A DNA stretch of 64,000 bases from Lachnospiraceae bacterium. GTDB lineage: Bacteria > Bacillota > Clostridia > Lachnospirales > Lachnospiraceae. Below the pieces are notes generated by a model. It ran no database searches. It had not been told where the DNA came from and saw only the letters and a list, made by a program, of their open reading frames with translations. The stretch spans positions 62,001 to 126,000 of the forward strand of contig CAJTFW010000006.1 in the NCBI GenBank assembly GCA_910575445.1, read 5' to 3'. The first letter of the stretch is position 1, and each line of letters starts with the position of its first letter. This document shows, piece by piece, positions 27,399 through 36,329 of this stretch. The position numbers and the translations under genes were made by a program.

Positions 27399-28922
27399 TT
27401 ATCCAAAACGGCCATAGAGCTCAGTCAACTGCTTCAATCCTTCTGCCATACCCTTGTCTAGAAGTCCAGAACGGAAGCGGAAGGCCCAGTTGCCAGTTGG
27501 GCTTCCGGGAATGTTCATACGAGCCTCAGAGCCAAGTTTTAGAAGGTCCTGAACCGGGAAGATGGCATATTTTGCGATGGTGCCAAGACAGGTGCGGATA
27601 AAATCCCAACTGACACTTCCGGCGTCGGTGTTCATATAGCGTCTGACTTTGTCACGATTATATTCAGATGTGTGCTCATACCATCCACAGCTGGTATCGT
27701 TGTCATGTGTACCGGTATAGCAGATACAGTTGCGGGTGTCAAGCTGATGTGGCAAAAATGTACTTTCTCCGCCTTCAAATCCAAATTGAAGCACTTTCAT
27801 ACCCGGAAAATCAAACATATCTCTAAGGCGTTCAACTTCTGGTGTGATAATCCCTAGATCCTCTGCAAAGATAGGAAGTTCTCCGTCAAGTGCTTCTCGC
27901 ACTGCAAGAAACAAATCTTCTCCAGGTCCTTTTTTCCATTTGCCATTTAGGGCAGTCTCTTCGCCGTAGGGAACAGCCCAGTAGGCTTCAAAGCCACGAA
28001 AATGGTCGATACGGATATAATCTACCTGGTCTAGCTGGTTGCGGATACGCGCAATCCACCAGCGGTAGTTATCTTCTTTGTGTGCTTTCCAGTCATAGAG
28101 CGGATTCCCCCAGAGCTGTCCGGTTGCGCTAAAGTAATCTGGTGGAACTCCAGCGACTTCTAGCGGAAATCCCTTGGAGTCAAGACAGAACATCTTCTTG
28201 TTGGCCCATACATCGGCACTGTCAAAACATGGAAAGATAGGAATATCTCCAATAATCGCAATGCCATGTTTGTTGGCATATTCTTTTAAATCATACCACT
28301 GACTGAAAAATAAAAACTGCACAAAACGATAGTAGTCAATCTCTTTTTTAAGAAGCTTTGTCCACTGTGCGCGCTCGTCCTCATCAGGGTCAACTAAAGT
28401 GTCATCCCACTCATACCAGGGCAGCCCCTTATGGTGGTCTTTGCCAGCCATAAAGAGGCAATAATCCATCAGCCAGAATTCATTACTCTCACAGAAAGCG
28501 TCGAATTCTTCTAGAAGGTTCTTGTCTGCGGTATGTAGAAAATTGGCGTAGGCTTTCTTAAAAAGTCCGGTCTTGTATAGAAGGACTTCGTCATATTCTA
28601 CTTTATCAAGGTCAAAGTCTGGAACTTCTGCCAAATCTTCTTCTAACAAAAGTTTCTTTTTCTTCAAAAGTTCAGGACTGATTAAAAGCGGCTGTCCGGC
28701 AAAGACACAGAAACTCTGATAGGGAGAGTCTCCAACGGTAGTAGGTCCAAGCGGAAGCACCTGCCATAGATGCTGCCCGGAAGCTGCCAGAAAATCAATA
28801 AAATCATAGGCGTTTTGCCCAAGGTCTCCGATACCATAAGGCGATGGAAACGACGTAGGATGGGCAAGGACGCCACTGTAACGGTGGTTGGTCTTGTCTT
28901 CTTCTGAAATCTTAAAATGCAC
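27399..28922 (-). CDS. malQ: 4-alpha-glucanotransferase (GH77)
   Basis: 507 residues from a GTG at 28922, with TCAGGAGG upstream; an in-frame extension to 28979 lacks a ribosome site. Typical GH77 stretches are HPTSFPSPYGIGDLG at the N-terminus, the catalytic-region segment RIDHFRGFEAYWAVP, the acid/base region AEDLGIITPEV, and CYTGTHDNDTSCGW. It moves alpha-1,4-glucan segments in maltodextrin or glycogen metabolism. It is the first gene of malQ-plsC-ddl-murF. Confidence 0.94.
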   Translation of the reverse strand: MHFKISEEDKTNHRYSGVLAHPTSFPSPYGIGDLGQNAYDFIDFLAASGQHLWQVLPLGPTTVGDSPYQSFCVFAGQPLLISPELLKKKKLLLEEDLAEVPDFDLDKVEYDEVLLYKTGLFKKAYANFLHTADKNLLEEFDAFCESNEFWLMDYCLFMAGKDHHKGLPWYEWDDTLVDPDEDERAQWTKLLKKEIDYYRFVQFLFFSQWYDLKEYANKHGIAIIGDIPIFPCFDSADVWANKKMFCLDSKGFPLEVAGVPPDYFSATGQLWGNPLYDWKAHKEDNYRWWIARIRNQLDQVDYIRIDHFRGFEAYWAVPYGEETALNGKWKKGPGEDLFLAVREALDGELPIFAEDLGIITPEVERLRDMFDFPGMKVLQFGFEGGESTFLPHQLDTRNCICYTGTHDNDTSCGWYEHTSEYNRDKVRRYMNTDAGSVSWDFIRTCLGTIAKYAIFPVQDLLKLGSEARMNIPGSPTGNWAFRFRSGLLDKGMAEGLKQLTELYGRFG

Positions 28923-29124
28923 GGGATACTTTCCTCCTGATCTTATACTGTGCCATCTATTATAATAGATAGAAAACAAGAATACAAGGAAGAACGAAGT
29001 GGAAATGCAAATATCATATATTTAGCAATGCCTGTCAGAAGAACAGGGGATTTTGGGAGAATGTTGGTCTTTTATATCAGGGTTTTACATAGGATAGAAT
29101 AAATGAGGAGGAGAAGATGCGTGT

Positions 29125-29523
29125 ATGAGAAAATGGTGTCTTGTGATGCTGATAATCAGTATGCTTACGGGCTGCGGGGTGCAAACACAGGACCCGGAGC
29201 GGGTGGGGGATGTGGAATTTACCGTGCTTGATTTGGAGAAGGTTCCAGAGGAGCTTAGAAATGTGCTAGAGGAGAAAAAAGCAGCTCCTTTTAAGGTGAC
29301 TTATGAGGATGAAGGGTATCTGTATATCTGTATTGGGTATGGGGAGCAGAAGACAAGCGGATACAGTATTATTGTGGAGGATTTGTATCTGACGAGCAAT
29401 GCCATCTGTGTGGATACAGAGCTTCTTGGCCCTGGAAATGGAGAGGAGACAGCAGCGGCTACGACTTGCCCTTATATGGTACTAAAGCTAGAGAATCTGA
29501 ATATGCCAGTAGTATTTGAGTAG
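29125..29523 (+). CDS. PrcB-like lipoprotein
   Basis: 132 residues. The lipobox MLTGC ends a lipoprotein signal peptide at about Cys17. The rest has the PrcB C-terminal-domain pattern (YICIGYGEQKTSGYSIIVEDL, then CPYMVLKLENLNMPVVFE). Family members are small surface proteins, in some cases linked to a protease. It lies 23 bases upstream of sipL and may be co-transcribed with it. AGGAGGAG is upstream, somewhat far from the ATG. Confidence 0.7.
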   Translation: MRKWCLVMLIISMLTGCGVQTQDPERVGDVEFTVLDLEKVPEELRNVLEEKKAAPFKVTYEDEGYLYICIGYGEQKTSGYSIIVEDLYLTSNAICVDTELLGPGNGEETAAATTCPYMVLKLENLNMPVVFE

Positions 29524-29546
29524 AGGTTGCAGAAAGGATGGTAGAT

Positions 29547-31109
29547 ATGGAACTAGAAAGAAAATATGTTACATTGAACCATAGAAGAGGAAGAGCAGTT
29601 AGTCAGGTGACTTTGGAGGAAGACTTAAATGTGCCAGACCAAAAGCCGGATATTTTCCGAATTGTCCATAAACAGGGAGAATTTTTGGCAGATGAAGTGA
29701 AGGGAGAAGCCGGCAAAGTCAAAGTGCGTGGAATCTTTTTATATCGCATCTTGTATATTGCTGAGGGCAGCGAGCGGATGCCGGAGCTTCTAGAAGGAAG
29801 TATTCCCGTGGATGAGACGGTTTTCCTAAATGATATGGAAGAGAGCGATTCGGTGGACTTTCACTGGGAGATGGAGGATTTGCATGTCTCAGCGATTCAT
29901 TCTAGAAAGGCCAATGTTAAAAGCGTATTGTCTCTAAGCATAGAGGCACTAAAAGAACAGCCAGTGCCACTGATGGTAAGTCCAGAAAAGACGGATGATT
30001 TGTATGTAAAGACATGTCCCGTTCGCTTACAGCAGGAAGTGATACATAAAAAAGATACTATACGCATCCGGGAGGAGATTAATCTGCCGCCAGGGCGACC
30101 CAATATCCGGCGTCTTATCTGGAAGGAGACACGGCTTCAAAATACAGAGGTGCGCCAGGAGGAGGGACGGCTTCGGGTAAAAGGTGAACTGATTGTCTTC
30201 TTTCTCTATGAGTGTGAGGATGAGCCGGGAAGATTGCAGTGGTTAGAGCAAGGTCTGCCTTTTCATCAGGAGATTGCATGCGAAGCCTGCCACAGTGACC
30301 TTTCAGGAAAGGCGGAGGTAAGCCTTCAAAGAGCCGATTTGGAGCTTCAGGCCGATTATGACGGCGAACCCAGAACGGTGCGGGTAGACGGCGTCCTAGA
30401 GCTTCTGATGAGGTATTTTGAGGAGATGACAAGCGAAGTGCTCTGTGATGCCTACAGTCTGACTAAGGAAATCGTACCGAAGACAGAGAGGTATCCATGG
30501 GATTTTGTACAGGGAATCTCAGATTCCAGAGCAAGAGTTGGCGGACGGATGAAACTAAAAGAGACAGAGCCTGGTATCTTGCAGATTCTAAGTACAGGTG
30601 CAAGACTTCATCTAGAGCATACACAGGGCAATGAGCAGGGAGTACTGACACAGGGAATGGTGGAGCTATGGGTGCTTTATACAACTTCTGACGACAGCCA
30701 GCCGCTTGCTTGTGCAACAGAGGCTTTTCCATTTGAGCATGTAGCAGAATTACAAGAAGGCAGTCAAGATTGTGACTGGCAGATTTTCCTTTGTCTGGAC
30801 CAGTTAAATGTAGCGATGCTAGACGCCAGGGAATTAGAGATGAAAGCAGTTCTTCAGATGCAGGCAATTTTTACACAGAAAGAGGAGCTTACGGTAGTGG
30901 AAGACTTGACAGAAGCGCCGCTTGATATGGAACGGATACGAAGGATGCCGGGGATGGTGATACATGTAGTACAGCCAGGGGAGACACTTTGGGATATCTC
31001 CAAGGCACATGCGACAAGCTGTGAGGCAGTCACAGAGCTAAATGAGCTAAAAGAGGAACCTCTAAAGGCAGGACAGAAGATATTGCTGGTGAAAGAAGTT
31101 GCAAAATAG
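29547..31109 (+). CDS. sipL: SipL-type spore coat morphogenesis protein (SPOCS + LysM)
   Basis: 520 residues from the ATG at 29547, nine bases after AGAAAGG; an ATG at 29538 is too close to that site. Repeated SPOCS/DUF3794 regions fill most of the chain (for example VTLEEDLNVPDQKPDIFRIV near the start and EEINLPPGRPNIRRLIWKE in the middle). A C-terminal LysM domain runs from about 465 to 515 (VVQPGETLWDISKAH). In C. difficile, SipL binds SpoIVA and anchors the coat to the forespore. This is the strongest evidence that the organism makes spores. Confidence 0.9.
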   Translation: MELERKYVTLNHRRGRAVSQVTLEEDLNVPDQKPDIFRIVHKQGEFLADEVKGEAGKVKVRGIFLYRILYIAEGSERMPELLEGSIPVDETVFLNDMEESDSVDFHWEMEDLHVSAIHSRKANVKSVLSLSIEALKEQPVPLMVSPEKTDDLYVKTCPVRLQQEVIHKKDTIRIREEINLPPGRPNIRRLIWKETRLQNTEVRQEEGRLRVKGELIVFFLYECEDEPGRLQWLEQGLPFHQEIACEACHSDLSGKAEVSLQRADLELQADYDGEPRTVRVDGVLELLMRYFEEMTSEVLCDAYSLTKEIVPKTERYPWDFVQGISDSRARVGGRMKLKETEPGILQILSTGARLHLEHTQGNEQGVLTQGMVELWVLYTTSDDSQPLACATEAFPFEHVAELQEGSQDCDWQIFLCLDQLNVAMLDARELEMKAVLQMQAIFTQKEELTVVEDLTEAPLDMERIRRMPGMVIHVVQPGETLWDISKAHATSCEAVTELNELKEEPLKAGQKILLVKEVAK

Positions 31110-31120
31110 TAAGATGAAAC

Positions 31121-31173
31121 AATCCAGCCGCAAAAGGACTTAGCTTTGACAGAAGTCCCTTTGCGGCTGGATT

Positions 31174-31176
<3 letters not shown>
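31121..31176 (+). terminator. Terminator of sipL
   Basis: AATCCAGCCGCAAA pairs with TTTGCGGCTGGATT, with extra inner pairing of GGACTT and AAGTCC, followed by TTTTATT. Confidence 0.85.
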
Positions 31177-31503
<327 letters not shown>

Positions 31504-31526
31504 AAAAGAATTCCAACAAAAAATGA

Positions 31527-31556
31527 TTGACAGATGCCCCTAGATGCCTCTATAAT
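31527..31556 (+). promoter_or_regulatory. Promoter of the ilv operon
   Basis: TTGACA (31527-31532), an 18-base spacer and TATAAT (31551-31556). The start near 31563 leads straight into the T-box leader. Confidence 0.8.
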
Positions 31557-31569
31557 AATTTTAATTTAT

Positions 31570-31852
31570 AAGTGCAAATGCTTTGACGAGGAGGAGTACA
31601 CAACATACGGATGCCCAGAGAGGAGATGGCAGCTGAGAATCTCCGTGATGATGTTGTGGGAAGTAGCCTCTGAGCAGCGAACCCAACGGTTAGGAAAGAC
31701 TGTCCTAGTAGGCTTCGACGCGTTCTCGCGTTACAGGGAGACAATATAGGTAGAACCTGTATTGATTAAGTGCAGAATTGTGATTCTGAAGTTAGGTGGT
31801 ACCACGGATATGATATTCGCCCTAAGCGTAACAGCTTGGGGCGATTTTTTAT
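31570..31852 (+). promoter_or_regulatory. T-box riboswitch controlling ilvB-ilvN
   Basis: The conserved T-box AGGTGGTACCACGG is at 31794-31807. The terminator stem CGCCCTAAGC / GCTTGGGGCG (31818-31843) with a run of Ts follows. Stem I begins near GACGAGGAGGAGTA, with paired CACAACAT / ATGTTGTG, and its 3' side reads GGGAAGTAGCCTC. A GUA (valine) specifier directly after GAA, or CUC (leucine) a few bases on, are both possible; either fits branched-chain amino acid synthesis. Uncharged tRNA should favour the antiterminator and readthrough. Confidence 0.92.
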
Positions 31853-31866
31853 TATAGCGGAATCAT

Positions 31867-31969
31867 AAAAAACAGCGGAAGCCTAGACAATACCCAGATT
31901 GATTTCTGGATGTGAAAGCAGCCAGAAATTAATCTAGATAAGGGGTATTGGCTAGGCTGTAGCGGAACT
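31867..31969 (+). repeat. Structured hairpin element, tandem copy D1
   Basis: First of four tandem units with a period of 105, 105 and 104 bases. Start AACAGC, outer arm GCCTAG pairs with CTAGGC, box CAATACCC pairs with GGGTATTG, and inner arms AGATTGATTTCTGG and CCAGAAATTAATCT pair with one G.T. The end is AGCGGAACT. A stray end motif AGCGGAAT lies at 31857 between the T-box terminator and this unit. Confidence 0.88.
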
Positions 31970-31971
31970 AT

Positions 31972-32074
31972 AAAAAACAGCAGAAGCCTAGATAATACCC
32001 AGATTGATTTCTGGATGTGAAAGCAGCCAGAAATTAATCTGGATAAGGGGTATTGGCTAGGCTGTAGCGGAACT
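31972..32074 (+). repeat. Structured hairpin element, tandem copy D2
   Basis: Nearly identical to D1. Differences are AACAGCAGAA in place of AACAGCGGAA, GATAATACCC in place of GACAATACCC (C-G becomes T.G), and CTGGATA in place of CTAGATA. Pairing is kept. Confidence 0.88.
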
Positions 32075-32076
32075 AT

Positions 32077-32179
32077 AAAAAACAGCAGAAGCCTAGATAA
32101 TACCCAGATTGATTTCTGGATGTGAAAGCAGCCAGAAATTAATCTAGATAAGGGGTATTGGCTAGGCTGTAGCGGAACT
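32077..32179 (+). repeat. Structured hairpin element, tandem copy D3
   Basis: Same as D2 except that it has CTAGATA as in D1 and D4. All units stand in the direction of ilvB transcription. Confidence 0.88.
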
Positions 32180-32181
32180 AT

Positions 32182-32283
32182 AAAAACAGCGGAAGCCTAG
32201 ATAATACCCAGATTGATTTCTGGATGTGAAAGCAGCCAGAAATTAATCTAGATAAGGGGTATTGGCTAGGCTGTAGCGAAACT
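32182..32283 (+). repeat. Structured hairpin element, tandem copy D4
   Basis: The last unit. Its end motif is AGCGAAACT rather than AGCGGAACT, and it runs directly into TATAATAGGAGG, the ribosome site of ilvB. Confidence 0.88.
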
Positions 32284-32301
32284 ATAATAGGAGGAACCAA
32301 A

Positions 32302-34020
32302 ATGAAACAGATTTCAGGGAACAGATTACTTGTAAATGCGTTGAAAGAGGAAGGCGTAGAGGTTGTATTTGGGTATCCGGGGGCTTGTACGATTGATATT
32401 AGCGATGAGCTTTATCGGCAAAATGACATCGATGTTGTGTTGCCAAGACACGAGCAGGCGCTTGCGCATGAGGCAGACGCCTATGCAAGAACCACTGGAA
32501 AAGTAGGTGTCTGTCTGGTAACAAGCGGTCCTGGCGCTACCAATCTGGTAACCGGTCTTGCCACTGCCAACTATGACAGCGTACCGCTCGTATGTTTTAC
32601 CGGCCAGGTGGCTGTAAACTTAATCGGTAATGACGCCTTTCAGGAGGTCGATATTGTAGGCATCACCAGAAATATCACAAAATACAGTGTGACTGTCCGC
32701 GACCGCGCACAGCTTGGCAGGATTATCAAAGATGCCTTTTATATTGCCCGCACCGGAAGACCAGGCCCTGTCCTTGTCGACCTCCCCAAAGATGTGATGG
32801 CTCAGATGGGACCAGCCGAGTACCCGAAGACCGTCAATATCCGTGGCTACAAGCCTTATACAAGCATTCATATGGGACAGCTGAAAAAAGCCATCAAACT
32901 GCTTCAGAAGGCCAAGAAACCCCTGTTCCTCGCCGGAGGCGGCGTAAATATTGCCCGCGCCAATGAAGAATTTACCAAAGTGGTGGAGAAGACAAAAGTT
33001 CCGGTTGTTACAACGATTATGGGCAGAGGTGCCATCTCCACACTGCATCCACTTTACATAGGAAATCTCGGTATGCATGGCTCCTTTGCAGCTAACAATG
33101 CAGTTAGTAACTGTGACCTTTTGTTCTCCATCGGTACCCGTTTTAACGACCGCATCACCGGAAGAGCACATGAATTTGCGCCTAATGCACAGATAGTTCA
33201 TATTGATATTGACACAGCTTCTATCTCTAAAAATATTCAAGTCGATATCCCTATCGTTGCAGATGCCAAAGAAGCACTGACCAGAATGGCAGAGTATGTA
33301 GAGGAAAATCACTGTACCAAATGGCTTGCTAAGATTGAAGACTGGAAAAAAGAACATCCTCTTGTTATGCGTCCTAATAACCGTATGAGTCCTATGGACA
33401 TTATCGGTGAGATGAACCGTCAGTTTGACGAAGCACTGATTGTCACAGACGTAGGACAGCACCAGATGCTTATTTCCCAATATGCTGATATTACAGAGAA
33501 AAAGCAACTTGTCACCTCCGGTGGTCTGGGGACAATGGGCTATGGCCTTCCAGGGGCTATTGGCGCACAGATTGGCAATCCAGGGGTTCCGGTTATCTCT
33601 ATCTCGGGAGACGGCGGAATCCAGATGAATATTCAGGAGTTAGCGACCGCAGTGTTAGAAGAACTTCCAATTATTGTCTGTGTCTTTAACAACGGATATC
33701 TGGGCATGGTACGCCAGTGGCAGCATTTATTCTATGGCAAACGCTATGGCATGACCAACCTAAAAGCCGGGGCACTTTCCCGCCGCAGTGAGCGACAAGA
33801 ATATCCTGAGTATACCCCGGACTTTGTACGCTTGGCTGAAAGCTATGGTGCCAAAGGCATCCGCGTTACCAAAAAAGAAGAGATTGCCGCTGCCTTTGAA
33901 GAAGCTAAGAAAAACCCAAAAGCGCCAACCCTTATCGAATTTATCATCGACCCCGATGAGATGGTCTATCCAATGATTAAGCCAGGCGGCACACTTGAAG
34001 ATATGATTATGGATTGTTAA
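32302..34020 (+). CDS. ilvB: Acetolactate synthase, large (catalytic) subunit
   Basis: 572 residues. Three ThDP-enzyme domains are visible, with the catalytic glutamate Glu51 in PRHEQALAHEAD and the ThDP/Mg motif GDGGIQMNIQELA...VCVFNNGYLG in the last domain. It condenses pyruvate (or pyruvate plus 2-ketobutyrate) to acetohydroxy acids for valine, leucine and isoleucine. The next gene is its regulatory subunit. The leader carries a T-box and four hairpin repeats, so expression is probably controlled by aminoacylation of a branched-chain tRNA. Confidence 0.95.
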   Translation: MKQISGNRLLVNALKEEGVEVVFGYPGACTIDISDELYRQNDIDVVLPRHEQALAHEADAYARTTGKVGVCLVTSGPGATNLVTGLATANYDSVPLVCFTGQVAVNLIGNDAFQEVDIVGITRNITKYSVTVRDRAQLGRIIKDAFYIARTGRPGPVLVDLPKDVMAQMGPAEYPKTVNIRGYKPYTSIHMGQLKKAIKLLQKAKKPLFLAGGGVNIARANEEFTKVVEKTKVPVVTTIMGRGAISTLHPLYIGNLGMHGSFAANNAVSNCDLLFSIGTRFNDRITGRAHEFAPNAQIVHIDIDTASISKNIQVDIPIVADAKEALTRMAEYVEENHCTKWLAKIEDWKKEHPLVMRPNNRMSPMDIIGEMNRQFDEALIVTDVGQHQMLISQYADITEKKQLVTSGGLGTMGYGLPGAIGAQIGNPGVPVISISGDGGIQMNIQELATAVLEELPIIVCVFNNGYLGMVRQWQHLFYGKRYGMTNLKAGALSRRSERQEYPEYTPDFVRLAESYGAKGIRVTKKEEIAAAFEEAKKNPKAPTLIEFIIDPDEMVYPMIKPGGTLEDMIMDC

Positions 34021-34048
34021 TAAATGAACGAAATAGGAGGACTTATCA

Positions 34049-34558
34049 ATGGATAATACGATTAAAAAAAGATGGATATCTCTATATGTAGAAAATCAAG
34101 TTGGTGTACTTTCAAAAATATCGGGACTTTTCTCTGCCAAATCTTACAATATGGACAGCCTGACCGTTGGCACCACCGAAGACCCAACCGTTTCCCGCAT
34201 GACCATCGCCACTGTCAGCGACGACGAGACCTTTGAACAGATTAAAAAACAGTTAAACCGTATGGTGGAAGTTATCAAAGTTATCGACTTCACCGACATC
34301 TTTGTGCGTATGAAAGAAATCCTCTACGTAAAAGTCCTACACTGCACTGCCGCAGATAAAGTAGAACTTTTTCAGATAGCCGAGACCTTTAAAGCCCGTG
34401 TTATCGACTACGGAAAAGACAGCCTTTTGCTGGAATTTGTTCAGACTGCCACCAAGAATGACGCAGTTGTTCAGCTTATGAAGAGTGAATTCAAAGACAT
34501 CGAAGTTGTCCGCGGCGGAAGTGTTGGAATCGAATCCATCAGCCGTATGGAACGCTAA
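34049..34558 (+). CDS. ilvN: Acetolactate synthase, small (regulatory) subunit
   Basis: 169 residues. An N-terminal ACT domain (about 10-80: SLYVENQVGVLSKISGLFSAK) precedes the ALS small-subunit C-terminal domain (about 85-160). It binds the catalytic subunit and confers feedback control by valine-type effectors. AGGAGG lies before the ATG, 28 bases after ilvB. Confidence 0.94.
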   Translation: MDNTIKKRWISLYVENQVGVLSKISGLFSAKSYNMDSLTVGTTEDPTVSRMTIATVSDDETFEQIKKQLNRMVEVIKVIDFTDIFVRMKEILYVKVLHCTAADKVELFQIAETFKARVIDYGKDSLLLEFVQTATKNDAVVQLMKSEFKDIEVVRGGSVGIESISRMER

Positions 34559-34573
34559 CTTAGAACTTATATG

Positions 34574-34635
34574 AAGCGACGCCAGGACAAGGTCTGAAAG
34601 GAACATTAATCAGACCCTATATCTTGGCGTTGCTT
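34574..34635 (+). terminator. Two-tier hairpin after the ilv operon
   Basis: AAGCGACGCCA pairs with TGGCGTTGCTT (one G.T) and an inner GGTCTGA pairs with TCAGACC. The tail has few Ts. It is probably the operon's 3' end structure. Confidence 0.55.
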
Positions 34636-34698
34636 GTCTAATCCTTCCAAACAGAGTATAATACTCCCAAACAAACAGATAGGAATGGTCATGAAAAC

Positions 34699-36312
34699 AT
34701 GCTGAAAGTATTCCTGGTAGAAGATGAAATCGTTATGCGCGAAGGCATCAAAAACAATATCGAGTGGGAAAAAGAAGGATTTTCTTTCGTTGGCGAAGCC
34801 AGCGACGGAGAACTTGCATATCCCCTTATCCAGAAGACCAGGCCCGATATCTTAATCACCGATATCCGTATGCCCTTTATGGATGGCTTAGAGCTAAGTC
34901 GCCTTGTTAAACAGGAGATGCCCGATATTAAAATCATTATCCTGAGTGGATACGATGAATTTGAGTACGCCAAAGAAGGCATCAACATTGGCATCACCGA
35001 TTACCTAGTCAAACCCATCGCTGGTGCCAAACTCTTAGAAGCTGTCAAAAACGTTGGGAAGCTCGTTTTGGAAGAACAAGAACAACACAGATTCTTAAAA
35101 AAATTTGAACAAGAACGGTTGGAAAATACCCAACTTGCCCGCCAGAAACTCTTCAGAAGCTTAGCCTCCGGTCAGAAATCCGTCTCAGAACTTCTAAAAG
35201 CTGGACGGGAAGTTGGCTTAGACCTCGCAGCCAATCGCTATAATATCGTGCTTCTTCAGATATTTGCGGAGGGAGAGGTTGGTGGTTATTCCGAAGAACA
35301 AAATATGGCAGCCAAAGCCATCGAGGATATGATAGAAGAGCTGCCAGAAGTTCTGATGGTAGAGCTTGGCATCGAAGGATGGGCTTTTATTGTCAAGGAA
35401 ATTGCAGAAGGCAGACCGCTTGAAGATACGCTGAAGGAATTTGTGGACAAGCTTCAAAATATCACCAAAAGCTATCAGAACATCGAATATTTTGGCGGCG
35501 TAGGAAAGGCGGTGGGCAGACTTGGCGAGTTAAATCGCTGCTTTGAAGATGCAAACCGCGTGTTCTCCTACCGTTATTTGAAAAGCCGCAATCAAATTAT
35601 CTACAGTGGCCAGGAGCCAAAAGAATCCACAGAAGAAAAACTGACACTAAGTGCTCTAAACCTCGAAAACTTAGACCGTAAAAGCGTCGAGCGCTTTCTA
35701 AAGACCGGCCTGAAAGGAGAAGTAAGACATTTTATTGATGAATATTTTCTAAGCATTGGAGAGGAAAATATAAAATCCCTGCTGCTTCGCCAGTATGTGA
35801 CGATGGACCTCTATCTGATAACAGTAGCCGTGTTAAAACAGATAGGCTATGACTCTGGTGAACTTATCGAGCGTTGTGGAGATTTTCAGACGATGACAAC
35901 CGTGTTCTCTACGGTAGAGCAGACCAAAAGCTATCTGAAAAATATTTTCCAGACTGCCATCGACCTTCGCGAGACCATCTCCCAGAGAAAATACAGCTCG
36001 CTGTTAAAGGATGCCAGAGCCTATATAGAACAACATTTTGACAATGAAGATATCTCCTTAAATCGTGTGGCTGCCAGTGTCAATCTAAGTCCCAACCATT
36101 TTAGTACCATCTTTAGCCAGGAGACCGGCCAGACCTTTATTGAGTTTCTGACCTATGTGCGGATGGAGAAGGCCAAAGAACTTCTCAGGGCTACTTCCAT
36201 GAAGACCGCAGAAGTCGCCTATGCAGTAGGCTATAAAGATGCACATTATTTTAGCTATCTGTTTAAGAAGACACAGGAGTGTACGCCGCGGGAATTCCGG
36301 GCAGGTTCATAA
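34699..36312 (+). CDS. YesN-type response regulator with AraC output domain
   Basis: 537 residues. A receiver domain (1-120) has phospho-acceptor Asp55 in ILITDIRMP and the lysine KPI motif near 105. A middle region (about 130-420) has helical, GGDEF-like or linker character, and an AraC double helix-turn-helix (about 435-535) contains the signature AVGYKDAHYFSYLFKK. The sensor kinase gene follows at once. These pairs commonly switch on adjacent carbohydrate ABC transporters, here the genes from 37934 on. The ribosome site is weak. Confidence 0.92.
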   Translation: MLKVFLVEDEIVMREGIKNNIEWEKEGFSFVGEASDGELAYPLIQKTRPDILITDIRMPFMDGLELSRLVKQEMPDIKIIILSGYDEFEYAKEGINIGITDYLVKPIAGAKLLEAVKNVGKLVLEEQEQHRFLKKFEQERLENTQLARQKLFRSLASGQKSVSELLKAGREVGLDLAANRYNIVLLQIFAEGEVGGYSEEQNMAAKAIEDMIEELPEVLMVELGIEGWAFIVKEIAEGRPLEDTLKEFVDKLQNITKSYQNIEYFGGVGKAVGRLGELNRCFEDANRVFSYRYLKSRNQIIYSGQEPKESTEEKLTLSALNLENLDRKSVERFLKTGLKGEVRHFIDEYFLSIGEENIKSLLLRQYVTMDLYLITVAVLKQIGYDSGELIERCGDFQTMTTVFSTVEQTKSYLKNIFQTAIDLRETISQRKYSSLLKDARAYIEQHFDNEDISLNRVAASVNLSPNHFSTIFSQETGQTFIEFLTYVRMEKAKELLRATSMKTAEVAYAVGYKDAHYFSYLFKKTQECTPREFRAGS

Positions 36313-36329
36313 AAGGAATCCAGAAGATT

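Noticed and set aside
31865-32290. Regularly spaced repeats that could be read as a CRISPR array
   Set aside because: The whole 105-base unit repeats, including the part that would be the spacer; each unit is one long hairpin and no cas genes are near.
34574-34635. Two-tier hairpin after ilvN as another copy of the element family
   Set aside because: It lacks the AACAGC start, the CAAYRCCC box and the AGCGGAACT end, and it follows genes rather than preceding a ribosome site. It fits an operon end structure better.
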